Below, in pieces: positions 13,793-22,316 of a stretch of DNA of 64,000 nt. Origin of the DNA: an uncultured Clostridia bacterium. GTDB lineage: Bacteria; Bacillota; Clostridia; CAKSNL01; HGM11501. Within the stretch, counting starts at the first letter, position 1; each line of letters opens with the position of its first letter. Location of the stretch: assembly GCA_934476235.1 (NCBI GenBank), contig CAKSNL010000006.1, positions 1 through 64,000 of the forward strand, given 5' to 3'. The position numbers were made by a program, and so were the translations under genes. Under the pieces are notes generated by a model that was given only the letters and a program-made list of their open reading frames with translations, was not told the DNA's origin and searched no databases.

Positions 13793-14743
13793 ATGCATAT
13801 AGAAAGAAACAAAGGGGAGAGCCTTTTAAGCTTTCCGGACGATTACTGCGTTGTAGATGCAGAAACAACCGGTCACAGTCCCATATACGATGATATTATA
13901 GAATTAGCTGTTTTGAAAGTTTCAAACGGAGTTATTGTCGACAAGTATGCAACCTTAATAAAGCCTAAGTGCCGCTACCATAGCGACAACGGAGAGGCAA
14001 TGTATGTTGATGAGTTTATCACGGAATTAACCGGTATCACCAATGAAATGCTTGAATCCGCTCCCGCTTTTTCAGAGATCGCCGATAACTTTTTGAAATT
14101 TGTCGGGAAGTCCGTCATCGTCGGTCATAATGTTAATTTTGACATTAATTTTATCTATGACGCGGTTCTTGAGGCAAAGGGCGCTGAATTTCACAACGAT
14201 TATTTTGACTTGCTCCGGATTTGCAGACTTGTATTTCGGGATTATCCGAATCATAGGTTGGGAACAGTCGCTTCTGAGCTCGGCGTTACCGTTACGGGAG
14301 CACACCGGAGCCTTACTGACTGCTTGACCACACTTGAGTGCCTTAAAAAATGCAGAGAGTATATTGAAAAGAACAATATTGTAATTAAACCGCAAAAGAA
14401 GAGAGTCCATACGGGAGGAAAAATCGACCTCCGGGAGATAACCGCCTCGAAAGAAGATATAGATCCTACTCATCCGTTGTTCGGCAAAGTGTGCGTCTTT
14501 ACCGGAACATTGGAAAAGATGAAGAGAGCCGATGCGGCGCAGTTAGTTGTTGACTTCGGGGGGATATGCGAAAACAATGTGACGGCAAAAACGAATTTTT
14601 TAATACTCGGAAACAACGATTACTGTAAATCCATTAAAGACGGCAAAAGCAACAAACAAAAAAACGCCGAAAAGCTTATCTTAAAAGGGAAGGATCTTAA
14701 GATCCTTCCTGAGGATGTTTTTTATGATATGCTGACAGAATAA
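13793..14743 (+). CDS. DnaQ-like 3'-5' exonuclease fused to a BRCT domain
   Basis: A 316-residue protein with ATG 13793 behind TTAGGAGG. Residues ~15-185 form a DEDDh exonuclease: VVDAETTGHSP (Exo I), VIVGHNVNFDINFI (Exo II) and TVTGAHRSLTDC (Exo III, with His and Asp). Residues ~228-316 are a BRCT domain (GKVCVFTGTLEKMKR, VDFGGICENNVTAKTNFLILG). Similar exonuclease-BRCT proteins occur as DNA polymerase III epsilon-like factors. It is 14 bp upstream of the recombinase and in the same direction, so the two are likely cotranscribed. A role in DNA-end processing during integration or in phage defence is inferred. Confidence 0.85.
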   Translation: MHIERNKGESLLSFPDDYCVVDAETTGHSPIYDDIIELAVLKVSNGVIVDKYATLIKPKCRYHSDNGEAMYVDEFITELTGITNEMLESAPAFSEIADNFLKFVGKSVIVGHNVNFDINFIYDAVLEAKGAEFHNDYFDLLRICRLVFRDYPNHRLGTVASELGVTVTGAHRSLTDCLTTLECLKKCREYIEKNNIVIKPQKKRVHTGGKIDLREITASKEDIDPTHPLFGKVCVFTGTLEKMKRADAAQLVVDFGGICENNVTAKTNFLILGNNDYCKSIKDGKSNKQKNAEKLILKGKDLKILPEDVFYDMLTE

Positions 14744-14757
14744 AGGAGGTAATCAGA

Positions 14758-16257
14758 ATGCGCGCGGCAATATATGCCCGATTTTCTTCACATAGTCAGA
14801 CAGAGCAAAGCATAGAAGGGCAGATGCGGGATTGTATGGCATACGCAGAGACTAACGGAATAACCGTTGTCGCTGAGTATGTTGACCGGGCTATTTCAGC
14901 GAGAACGGATAACAGACCGCAATTTCAAAAGATGATAAAGGACAGTGAAAAAGGACTGTTCGATATAATTCTTGTGTGGAAGCTTGACAGATTCTGCCGA
15001 AGCCGATACGATTCGGCAACGTATAAAGCGAAGTTGCGCCGTAACGGTGTGACTGTAGTCTCTGCAATGGAGAGCATTTCGGACAAGCCCGAAGGCATAC
15101 TTGTTGAATCGTTGCTTGAGGGAATGGCAGAGTATTACTCCGAAGAATTGGCACAGAAAATAAAACGCGGAATGCGTGAAACCGCACTGAAATGCAAAGT
15201 TACCGGTGTTTTGCCGCTCGGATATAAATCCGATGCTGAAAAAAATATCATTCTCGATGAAGAGAAAGCTCCGCTTGTTGCAAAGATTTTTGAAATGTAT
15301 TCCGACGGTAAAAGCGCTAAAGAAATAGTGGACTATATGAATGAAAAAGGATTCAAAACACAACAGGGGAGACCGTTTAATAAAAACAGTCTGCCTCGGA
15401 TACTTTCGAATCCACGGTACAAGGGAATATATTCATACAATAACCATGTCGTTCCGGATGCAATCCCGCGCATTGTTTCTGATGACACATGGGACAAGGT
15501 GCAAAAGATGCTTAATAAAAATAAGAAATCCGGGGCAAGAAAGAAAGCCCGTATGGAGTATTTGCTCAGCACAAAATTATTTTGCGGAAATTGTAAAACT
15601 ATGATGTTCGGCGAAAGCGGAACCGGCAAGCTTGGCGAGGTTTACTATTACTATAAATGCGCGGCGAAGAAAAACCACACTCAGCCGTGTAACAAGAAAA
15701 ACGTCAGGAAAGATTATATTGAAAACTTAGTTGTTGAGCATATATATTATGAAATTCTTAAAGACGATGAACTTATTAACCGTATTGTGGATCGGGCTGT
15801 TGAAATTCAAAACTCCGAAGAAGATGACGGCATACTTGAAGCCTTGAAAACAGAGCTTAAGAATGCTCAAAAGTCTATGAGCAATTTAATGGCAGCCATA
15901 GAAAGCGGGATTATAACCAAAACAACAAAAAAACGCCTGGAGGAACTTGAGGCGACCGTTGAGGATTTGGAGTATGAGATACAAAAAGAACAGATTAAGA
16001 AGCCTAAAATCAAAAAAGAAGAGACCCTTTTCTTAATAGGACAACTTAAGAACGGAGATTTATCCGATATCGAATACAGAAAGCGCTTAATTAATGCGTT
16101 TGTGCATAAGATCTATTTATACGACGGAAAAATCCTTCTGACATGTAATTATACGAATGCCGACACGAACACACGTGAAACGGAACTGCTTGAAATAGCA
16201 GACGCTATGGGTTCGGATATTGAAGCGTTCGCTCCACCAATAAAAAGCACTTCGTAA
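14758..16257 (+). CDS. Large serine recombinase (prophage integrase)
   Basis: A 499-residue integrase with ATG 14758 behind AAAGGAGG. Residues 1-145 are the resolvase catalytic domain with YARFSS containing the probable nucleophile Ser10, and DRFCRSRYD further on. About 155-260 is the recombinase DNA-binding domain (LPLGYKSD, NSLPRILSNPRYKG). A zinc ribbon follows (FCGNC near 277, later KCAAKKNHTQPC), then a coiled coil at about 360-430, the usual layout. It should catalyse attP x attB integration and, with a partner, excision. It is the last prophage gene, so one attachment site should lie just downstream. Confidence 0.95.
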   Translation: MRAAIYARFSSHSQTEQSIEGQMRDCMAYAETNGITVVAEYVDRAISARTDNRPQFQKMIKDSEKGLFDIILVWKLDRFCRSRYDSATYKAKLRRNGVTVVSAMESISDKPEGILVESLLEGMAEYYSEELAQKIKRGMRETALKCKVTGVLPLGYKSDAEKNIILDEEKAPLVAKIFEMYSDGKSAKEIVDYMNEKGFKTQQGRPFNKNSLPRILSNPRYKGIYSYNNHVVPDAIPRIVSDDTWDKVQKMLNKNKKSGARKKARMEYLLSTKLFCGNCKTMMFGESGTGKLGEVYYYYKCAAKKNHTQPCNKKNVRKDYIENLVVEHIYYEILKDDELINRIVDRAVEIQNSEEDDGILEALKTELKNAQKSMSNLMAAIESGIITKTTKKRLEELEATVEDLEYEIQKEQIKKPKIKKEETLFLIGQLKNGDLSDIEYRKRLINAFVHKIYLYDGKILLTCNYTNADTNTRETELLEIADAMGSDIEAFAPPIKSTS

Positions 16258-16270
16258 GAAGTGCTTTTTT
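16243..16270 (+). terminator. Terminator of the recombinase gene
   Basis: AAGCACTTC (16245-16253), loop GTAA, GAAGTGCTT (16258-16266) and a T-run to 16270. The recombinase stop codon lies in the loop. Confidence 0.85.
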
Positions 16271-16676
16271 GTTGGACCTATCAGGGACTCTTCGCTAAAA
16301 ACAACTCACAGAGTTGTTTTTTTCACGCTCAGACTGATGGTCCACCGGGAAGGAGCACACCGTAAGGCGTGCTTTCTTTTTGACAGACCATCCCTAACGG
16401 GTGGATTCGAGCGTCGCATATAAATGCTCGCTCTCATCTCACAGGAACTCTCGGGCTACAAAATATCCCGCCGGGATATTTTGTTAAACGCCCTCGTCTG
16501 ATGGTCCGCCGGGAGGATTTTTCGGGGGGTCATGAAAAATATGTACGCAACAGGCGGGCAATTCATGAATTGCCCCTACTGGTGCACCGGCATAGTGGGT
16601 GCAAAACGAAAAAGCGGGAGGATGAAGGCATCCTCCCCTACGGCGTGCACTAATGTAATGAGTGCGCGCCCGCTTT
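16258..16676. other. Gene-free junction with stacked hairpins, likely prophage end
   Basis: There is no credible gene. After the recombinase terminator come a second terminator (AAACAACTC / GAGTTGTTT, 16299-16323) and a third hairpin (16354-16373, followed by T-rich sequence). A perfect palindrome of AAAATATCCCG with CGGGATATTTT lies near 16457-16481. Two similar segments of the form CTGATGGTCC(A/G)CCGGGA(A/G)GGA occur near 16334 and 16498. Beyond about 16500 the sequence belongs to host repeat families, including GGCAATTCATGAATTGCC near 16559 and GGGAGGATG...CATCCTCCC near 16615. The recombination crossover is probably in this block but cannot be fixed without the other prophage end. Confidence 0.5.
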
Positions 16677-17342
16677 TTATCCGATTGCTTTTTTAAATTG
16701 CGTAAGCGCGTCCTTCAGCTTCATGCCCTTTTTAAATAACGAGGACGTGCCGGCGACAAAAATATTTGCGCCCGCGAGGGACATTTTCCGGGCGTTTTCA
16801 AAGCTGACGTTCCCGTCAACCTCAATCTCCTTATCGGAAAAGCCGGACTCATCGAGCCATTTTCGCGTTTTAGCGATTTTTATAAGTGCGCCCTCTGTCA
16901 TCTTCTGCCCGGCAAACCCGGGATCGACAGTCATCACGAGCACGCCGGATATATCGGGCGCCGCATCACCCAGCATAAACACCGGAGTCGCCGGATTTAC
17001 TGCGGCGAACGCCTTCGCGCCCCTTTCGCGGATGGCACAGATTGCCTTATGCAGATGCCTTGTCGATTCTGAGTGAACCGAAACCGAGTCTCCTTCCCCG
17101 AACGGGAACCAGTCAAGCTTATTTTCCGGCTCCTCGACCATCAGGTGAATATCTAAAGGAATATCGGTCTTTTCCTTTATTATACGGACAAAATCCGTCC
17201 CGAGCGTGTAGTTCGGCACAAAGCGCCCGTCCATTATGTCGATATGGAGCATGTCAATGCCCTCTTTTTCAAACTCATTTATGTATTCGGAGAGCCTGAA
17301 AAAGTCAACACACATGACCGACGGCGATATTTTCTTTTTCAT
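16677..17342 (-). CDS. Ribulose/allulose-phosphate 3-epimerase family protein
   Basis: A 221-residue TIM-barrel epimerase. Signature strands are visible: MLHIDIMDGRFVPN (about 31-44), PLDIHLMVEEPE (about 61-72), MTVDPGFAGQKMTE (about 136-149) and IEVDGNVS. The two Asp and His metal ligands expected for the family are present. The family interconverts pentulose or hexulose 5/6-phosphates at C3. Its ATG overlaps the stop of the dehydrogenase gene (ATGA). Operon context with a GatD-like dehydrogenase suggests a hexulose-phosphate epimerase in sugar-alcohol use rather than housekeeping Rpe. Confidence 0.85.
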   Translation of the reverse strand: MKKKISPSVMCVDFFRLSEYINEFEKEGIDMLHIDIMDGRFVPNYTLGTDFVRIIKEKTDIPLDIHLMVEEPENKLDWFPFGEGDSVSVHSESTRHLHKAICAIRERGAKAFAAVNPATPVFMLGDAAPDISGVLVMTVDPGFAGQKMTEGALIKIAKTRKWLDESGFSDKEIEVDGNVSFENARKMSLAGANIFVAGTSSLFKKGMKLKDALTQFKKAIG

Positions 17343-18346
17343 TTTACTCCCCCTTCGTTCATGTTAAGCATTACTTTTATGTAAAATTCGCTGCCGCTTT
17401 TAATCATTTCAAACGCCTTTTTGCACTCGGAAAGCGGGAATCGGTGGGTTATGAGGTCTTTAACGTTTATCTTTCCCTCCGCCATTTTCAAAAGGCTTTC
17501 CCTCCAGTCGTTCTCCCCCTCGCTGTAGGAGGAATTCCACGTGCCCGAGAGAATAAGTTCCTTTCTTAATATGCACCAGTATTCCTCCTGTGAAAGCGTG
17601 ATTTCGCCGGCGGGATTGCCCATTAAAACGCCCCGTGCGTGCGGCTTTGCCGCATTGAGGCAGGCGCCGAGCGCGTCCGAATGACCCGTGCCCTCCAAAA
17701 ACGCATCCGCCGCCGACCCGTCATACCTTAAAAAACCGAGCGACCGGGCGGAGTCCGTCTTTCGTTTGTCAATGTCAATATACATGACCTTTTTTGCGCC
17801 GAAAAGCCTTGCCCACTGCCCGGCGATAAGCCCGATCGGTCCCGCGCCCGTGATCAAAACACTGTCGCCCTCCTTTATGCCGAGTCTTTTGACTGCGTGG
17901 CGCGCGACGGAGACCGGCTCGCACATCGCGCCCTCGTCAAAGGAAAGCCCCTCCGGCATGATTAAAACATTCCACCTTTTGACCGCAATGTATTCAGCCA
18001 TTGCGCCGTCGCGGCGCGAGCCGTAATAGTCGTAATTTTCGCACGTCGCATAGCTTTCGTTTTTGCAGCTTTCACAGTGAAAGCACGGGATGAGCGGAAA
18101 AACCGCCGCCCTTTTTCCGATGAGCGACTTATCGTCGGACTCCGCTATCTCGCCGGAAAACTCATGCCCGATAACGGTCGGGAAGCGGTACGTTCCCTTT
18201 TTGTACACGCGCGCAATGTCGCTTCCGCAGATTCCGCAGCTTTTTACTTTTATGAGTACCTCGTCCCTCCCCCGCTCCGGAAAGGGGACGGGCTCATACC
18301 TTAAATCGTTCACTGCGTGAAGATTCGCAGCATTGTTTATCATCAT
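17339..18346 (-). CDS. Zinc-dependent sugar-alcohol-phosphate dehydrogenase (GatD-like)
   Basis: A 335-residue medium-chain dehydrogenase. The start was set at ATG 18346 behind AGAGGGA. Catalytic zinc ligands lie in CGICGSD and GHEFSGE, structural zinc cysteines in CFHCESCKNESYATC, and the Rossmann motif in GAGPIGLIAG (about 165). The phrase GTWNSSYSEGENDW (about 270) resembles galactitol-1-phosphate 5-dehydrogenases. It likely oxidises a polyol phosphate with NAD. It is first in a two-gene operon with the epimerase and divergent from a DeoR regulator. No transporter is adjacent. Confidence 0.85.
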   Translation of the reverse strand: MMINNAANLHAVNDLRYEPVPFPERGRDEVLIKVKSCGICGSDIARVYKKGTYRFPTVIGHEFSGEIAESDDKSLIGKRAAVFPLIPCFHCESCKNESYATCENYDYYGSRRDGAMAEYIAVKRWNVLIMPEGLSFDEGAMCEPVSVARHAVKRLGIKEGDSVLITGAGPIGLIAGQWARLFGAKKVMYIDIDKRKTDSARSLGFLRYDGSAADAFLEGTGHSDALGACLNAAKPHARGVLMGNPAGEITLSQEEYWCILRKELILSGTWNSSYSEGENDWRESLLKMAEGKINVKDLITHRFPLSECKKAFEMIKSGSEFYIKVMLNMNEGGVK

Positions 18347-18416
18347 AAAAATCCCTCTTGACAACAGTTATTTTTTATGATAGCATAACACAATCGAAAG
18401 CAAATGACAATCGGGG

Positions 18417-18448
18417 GCGCTTTTTTTGAAAATAAATCAAAAAAGCGC
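18417..18448. promoter_or_regulatory. Inverted repeat between dehydrogenase and deoR genes
   Basis: GCGCTTTTTTTGA (18417-18429) and TCAAAAAAGCGC (18437-18448) are inverted around a 7-bp spacer in the 145-bp divergent gap. It is a plausible DeoR-type operator serving both directions. It could alternatively be a leader hairpin of the deoR mRNA. Confidence 0.4.
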
Positions 18449-18491
18449 GCCCAAACGCGCATAAAAGAAACCAAACGAAAGGGATTTTGCC

Positions 18492-19190
18492 ATGTTTAAC
18501 TTACAACGCCGCGAGGAAATTTTAAACTATCTTAACGAGCACACGAGCGCAACGGTCGAAAAGCTCGCGAAAATGCTCTTTGTCAGCCCGCCGACCTTAA
18601 GGCGCGACCTTAACGCGCTCGCGGAGGAGGGCAAGGTTCTCCGCACGCACGGCGGTGTGGTGCTGAGAAAGACCGCCGAGTGCGAAATTCCGCTCGTCTT
18701 AAGGGAGGAAGAGAACAGCGCTCCCAAAAGGGTCATTGCCGAAAAAGCCGCGCGGCACATAAATAACGGCGACGTGATATTTTTGGACGCGTCCTCGACC
18801 GCGTCATACCTTATCCCGCACTTTAAGAGATTTAAGGACATCGTTGTCATAACGAACAGTCCGAAAAGCTCGCTCGCCCTGGGCGAGGAAAACATTAAAA
18901 ACTACTGCACGGGCGGGCTTTTGCTCTCACGCTCCGTCGCCTACGTCGGGAGCGGGGCGCTGGATTTTTTAAGCCGAATCAACGCGGACGTTTTCTTTTT
19001 CTCAAGCCGCGGATATTCGCCCGGCGGCTTCATCACCGATTCGTCGGTCGAGGAGTCCGAGATAAAGCGCGCGATGATGAAAAATGCTGAAAAATCCGTC
19101 TATCTTTGCGACACGAGCAAGGAGGGCAAAAAATACATGTACAACATCTGCCGGACGAAGGACGTTTTCGCCCTTATAAACGAAAAATGA
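18492..19190 (+). CDS. DeoR-family transcriptional regulator
   Basis: A 232-residue protein. The N-terminal winged helix is QRREEILNYLNEHTSATVEKLAKMLFVSPPTLRRDLNALAEEGK in outline (residues ~5-48), with the DeoR signature RTHGGVV at about 51-57. The C-terminal sugar-phosphate-binding isomerase-like domain shows DGDVIFLDASST-type loops (GDVIFLDASSTA) and TNSPKSS. It is divergent from the dehydrogenase-epimerase operon, which it probably represses until a sugar phosphate binds. Confidence 0.9.
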   Translation: MFNLQRREEILNYLNEHTSATVEKLAKMLFVSPPTLRRDLNALAEEGKVLRTHGGVVLRKTAECEIPLVLREEENSAPKRVIAEKAARHINNGDVIFLDASSTASYLIPHFKRFKDIVVITNSPKSSLALGEENIKNYCTGGLLLSRSVAYVGSGALDFLSRINADVFFFSSRGYSPGGFITDSSVEESEIKRAMMKNAEKSVYLCDTSKEGKKYMYNICRTKDVFALINEK

Positions 19191-19269
19191 GTGGCAAAAA
19201 GCCGCCCCATAACAAAAAAGTAACGTCCTAAAAGCATCTTTTTTGCGAATTGCTGTGTTAAAAAATCTC

Positions 19270-19288
19270 AAAATCCGTAAGGATTTTT
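19270..19288 (+). terminator. Terminator-like hairpin after deoR
   Basis: AAAATCC, loop GTAA, GGATTTTT, then CGCTTTTTTG. It lies 80 bp beyond the deoR stop. Confidence 0.5.
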
Positions 19289-19376
19289 CGCTTTTTTGCC
19301 TTGCACTTCATCAAAAAATCTTGCTTTTATGATGCCCGCGGCAGTTTTGCGCATTACCTTTCGCAAATAAAATATA

Positions 19377-19410
19377 AAAGCACTGTAACCTTAAGGTTAC
19401 AGTGCTTTTT
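19377..19410. terminator. Bidirectional terminator between convergent genes
   Basis: AAAAGCACTGTAACC and GGTTACAGTGCTTTT pair around TTAA, with A-run and T-run on the two sides. It serves the rightward deoR gene and the leftward isomerase gene. The rest of the 260-bp gap shows nothing else clear. Confidence 0.85.
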
Positions 19411-19450
19411 ACGCAAAACCGATACATTCTTATCACGGACCGAAAGCCGG

Positions 19451-20359
19451 TCATTTTTCGTTTACGTTATATGCTTTTAACATTTCCTCAGTCACGGTAT
19501 AGAGCATCTTAAGCGCCGCCTTTTTCATTCCGAAGGTCGGGTGCGACAAAAGCCCGCCCTCCAAGCCGCGGTCATAGCGCATGAAGCAGTCCGCCTCCAG
19601 CGTGAAATATCCGCCGTAGCCCGAGTCGATAAGTCCCTTTATGATGCCGTCATAGTCGGTGTTCCCGCTCATCGGAAGAGCGTGCATGTCGCGTGTGGAA
19701 TCGTTATCGTGAATGTGCACCGCCTTTAGGTTTTTGCCCATCGACATTATCTCGTCATACTGGTTCACCCTGTCGATATTGGAGTGTCCCACGTCCCACG
19801 CCGCGCCGAAAAGCGGGTGGTCCATAAAGCGTATAAACGCGTTAAGATCGCGCCCGCGCGCCGGGAAATAGCACCCGTCCGGGCAGTGCTTCAAGGTTGT
19901 GTTTTCAAAAAGAATGTTAACGCCCGTTTTCTCCATTTCGGGAATCAGCGCCCTCATGAAGGGCTCGTTCTCGCGAAAGTACTTTTCCTCGTCCGCGGGA
20001 TATTTTATCTCGGGGAAAAAGCCCGAGTGGATCACCATGTTTTTGATTCCGAGCATGCCGCACGCCTTTATCGAGCGGACAGTCGCCGAAAGTCCCTTTT
20101 CCATGCCCTCGCCCCTTAAGGCGCAGTTGGGCGCATGCGCCTGAACAAAGCTGAATCCAAGCTTTTCCGCCTCGTTCTTTGCGTCGTATATTTCTCCTTC
20201 CCAGGAGTCCGACATAAAAGGGTCAGACGGATTTTTTAACACCGTGTAAAAGCTGTAGTCAAGATACTTAAATCCCGTGCCCTCGTACGCACGCACCGCC
20301 TCGGCGGGCGAAGCGGTGTAGGGATACATTTCGCCTATCGTTGTTGCTATCTTCATCAT
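19451..20359 (-). CDS. Sugar phosphate isomerase/epimerase (AP endonuclease 2 TIM-barrel family)
   Basis: A 302-residue protein. The start was set at ATG 20359 (ATGATG) behind GAGGTGA. Metal-site motifs typical of the xylose-isomerase-like TIM barrel are present: VIHSGFFPE (about 118), ILFENTTL with Glu (about 155), AAWDVGHSN with Asp and His (about 193), VHIHDND (about 222) and FTLEAD (about 262). The substrate cannot be told. Proximity to the polyol-phosphate genes suggests carbohydrate catabolism, but it is separately transcribed. Confidence 0.82.
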   Translation of the reverse strand: MMKIATTIGEMYPYTASPAEAVRAYEGTGFKYLDYSFYTVLKNPSDPFMSDSWEGEIYDAKNEAEKLGFSFVQAHAPNCALRGEGMEKGLSATVRSIKACGMLGIKNMVIHSGFFPEIKYPADEEKYFRENEPFMRALIPEMEKTGVNILFENTTLKHCPDGCYFPARGRDLNAFIRFMDHPLFGAAWDVGHSNIDRVNQYDEIMSMGKNLKAVHIHDNDSTRDMHALPMSGNTDYDGIIKGLIDSGYGGYFTLEADCFMRYDRGLEGGLLSHPTFGMKKAALKMLYTVTEEMLKAYNVNEK

Positions 20360-20503
20360 ATTCACCTCGTGGAAAAATTGTACCACACAATTACGGCAAA
20401 GTCAAGCGCTGTAAAAGGGCAACAGAAGGTTGCTTGCATTGCCCGGGCGGAGAAAAGCATGGAAGAGCTGATTGATATCTGCGCCGCCCGCATGGAGGCA
20501 GAC

Positions 20504-21073
20504 TTACCGACCCTTAAGCGCGCGGTATTCCTCGGGCGTGTAGAGCCTGTTTATGACCGATAAAAGCTCCTTTGCCGAAAGCCTTTTGGGAAGGGAGCAT
20601 TTTTTGCAGAGTTCCTCCCGCTTTTTTGCGCTGCCGACGCCGCCTGCGAACCCGTCGGAATAAAACTCGTAGTAGGAAACGGAACTTTCCCTGCCGGAAT
20701 TTTGGGAGTCCGCCCCCTTTAAAAGCTCGGTAAGCACAGAAGAGTCGATTCCCTCAACGCCCAAAAGCCCCTCCTTGCCGGGTGCGGATTTTCTCTTTTC
20801 CTTGCCGGGCACGTCCGGGATATAGACGTTTATTATCTCGCCCTTTTTGACAAAGCCCTTTATAAACGAGCGTATCTTAAAGCCCGCCGCGTCGGAATCG
20901 GTCAAAATTATGATTCCGTTCTTTTCGGCGAGGCGCGCTATTAATGACTGCATCGCGCGGTCGCGGAATATCCTGAAGCCGTCCGTCGCGATTATATGCG
21001 CGTCCGCAATCGAGGCAAGCTTTATCTTGTCGTAATTTCCTTCAACTATTATGGTTCTTTTTATCTTAAGCAT
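20504..21073 (-). CDS. rnmV: TOPRIM protein, ribonuclease M5-like
   Basis: A 189-residue protein with an N-terminal TOPRIM domain: IIVEGNYDKIKL holds the catalytic Glu and LTDSDAAGFKIR the DxD. RNase M5 matures the 5S rRNA precursor in Firmicutes. The C-terminal ~90 residues (KCSLPKRLSAKELLSVINRL) match the general size of the family's rRNA/L18-binding part. The start overlaps the dGTPase stop by 1 nt, so the pair is cotranscribed. A less specific TOPRIM nuclease is the alternative. Confidence 0.75.
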   Translation of the reverse strand: MLKIKRTIIVEGNYDKIKLASIADAHIIATDGFRIFRDRAMQSLIARLAEKNGIIILTDSDAAGFKIRSFIKGFVKKGEIINVYIPDVPGKEKRKSAPGKEGLLGVEGIDSSVLTELLKGADSQNSGRESSVSYYEFYSDGFAGGVGSAKKREELCKKCSLPKRLSAKELLSVINRLYTPEEYRALKGR

Positions 21074-22296
21074 TAAAAATTTATTATACTCCTGTAAACG
21101 TTTTCAAGGTATTGGTCGCTCATGCCGGAGATGTAGTCGATGACCGCGCGGGCATAGTCGGACTCGCTTTCCCGCACGAAGTAGATGATCTTATTCTTAA
21201 GGCGGGACTGATCCTTTCCGCGGTCAAGGTCCCAGTACTGCTCGATCCAGTGAAGAAAGCTTGACATGAAGGGATAGATTTCCGAGTACGAGGCGATGTT
21301 TTTTGCCGTGTTCTCCCCGCCGTACGCCATGAAGAGCGTTTCAAATATCTTATTAAGGGCGACATTGGCAAACTCCTTGTACCCTTTAAGCCGGTAGTTT
21401 GAATAGATGTAATGCCCGTTAAAATCCTTTATAAGCTTCATTAAATATGCCCGCTCCTCGCTCATGGCGATTCCGGTTTCGGGCGAGCTTGTGCGGCACA
21501 CGTCAATAATAAATTCGCTTATCAGAACGGTGTTGTTTATGTTGTCTAAGCTGACGTCTTTAAGCTTTTCGTCCGCCTTTAATATGGAAACAAGCTCGGA
21601 CAGCTGAGCGCGCGTCAATATCTTTAATATCAGCGCGTCCTCAAGGTCACGCCCTAAGTACGAAATCTTATCCGCAATCTTGACAACGCACGCTTCCCAC
21701 GTGTAGGGCGAAAAGTCGGACGCCTTGCGGAAGCTGTAAAGGTCGGTTGCCTCGCTTCGGGGGAAAATGCTTTTTTCGTCCACCTCCCCGCAGTGGGAGA
21801 TGACGCCGTCACGCACGCCGTAGGTTAGGTCCATGTTCCGGCGGAAATTTTTATCGTCCTCCAAAAGCTCCACATCGTCAATCATGTGAAGCCCGTTCTT
21901 TTCGTGCCAGAAGGAGGGGAGAGAGTGCGCCCTGCAAATCGAATCGAGCACCCCCTCGCCGGCGTGACCGAAGGGAGCGTGCCCCAGATCGTGGGCAAGC
22001 GAAATCGCGCGCGTGAGCTCGGTGTTTAGCCCCAGGTACGAGGCGATGGTGTAGCTTACCGATTCCACGTGCCCGACATGCTCTATGCGGGTGCAGATAT
22101 GGTCGCTCTTGGGCGAGAAAAAGACCTGCGTTTTGTGCTTTAGCCGGCGGTACGCCGTGGAGTGTATTATCCTTGTGTAGTCGCGCCCGAATTCGCTCCG
22201 AACGTCCGCCTCGCGCTTGTAAAGCTCGCTTTCGCGTCTTATGGCGTTTTCCCATTTCTCGTTTCCGGGAAAAGCCGCTTCTTTTGAAAATTTCAT
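21073..22296 (-). CDS. dgt: Deoxyguanosinetriphosphate triphosphohydrolase-like HD protein
   Basis: A 407-residue HD-domain enzyme predicted to cleave dNTPs to deoxynucleoside and triphosphate. Signature motifs: YRRLKHKTQVF (49-59), RIEHVGHVES with His73, SLAHDLGHAPFGHAGE with His102-Asp103, and a later DLGR-type Asp region (YLGRDLEDALIL). Length is normal for the short bacterial dGTPase-like type. The neighbouring RNase M5-like gene is coupled to it, and HAD and ManA genes lie upstream in the same direction. Confidence 0.9.
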   Translation of the reverse strand: MKFSKEAAFPGNEKWENAIRRESELYKREADVRSEFGRDYTRIIHSTAYRRLKHKTQVFFSPKSDHICTRIEHVGHVESVSYTIASYLGLNTELTRAISLAHDLGHAPFGHAGEGVLDSICRAHSLPSFWHEKNGLHMIDDVELLEDDKNFRRNMDLTYGVRDGVISHCGEVDEKSIFPRSEATDLYSFRKASDFSPYTWEACVVKIADKISYLGRDLEDALILKILTRAQLSELVSILKADEKLKDVSLDNINNTVLISEFIIDVCRTSSPETGIAMSEERAYLMKLIKDFNGHYIYSNYRLKGYKEFANVALNKIFETLFMAYGGENTAKNIASYSEIYPFMSSFLHWIEQYWDLDRGKDQSRLKNKIIYFVRESESDYARAVIDYISGMSDQYLENVYRSIINF

Positions 22297-22316
22297 GGTT
22301 TCTCCTTGTAAATGCG

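Noticed and set aside
5..16257. Diversity-generating retroelement acting on the hexapeptide array
   Set aside because: There is no reverse transcriptase gene or template repeat in the window, and variation is not of the adenine-only type.
16400..16460. tRNA-like sequence GGATTCGAGCG as a tRNA fragment at the attachment site
   Set aside because: It lacks an acceptor stem, an anticodon arm and the full TTC T-loop arrangement. Large serine recombinases do not need a tRNA target.
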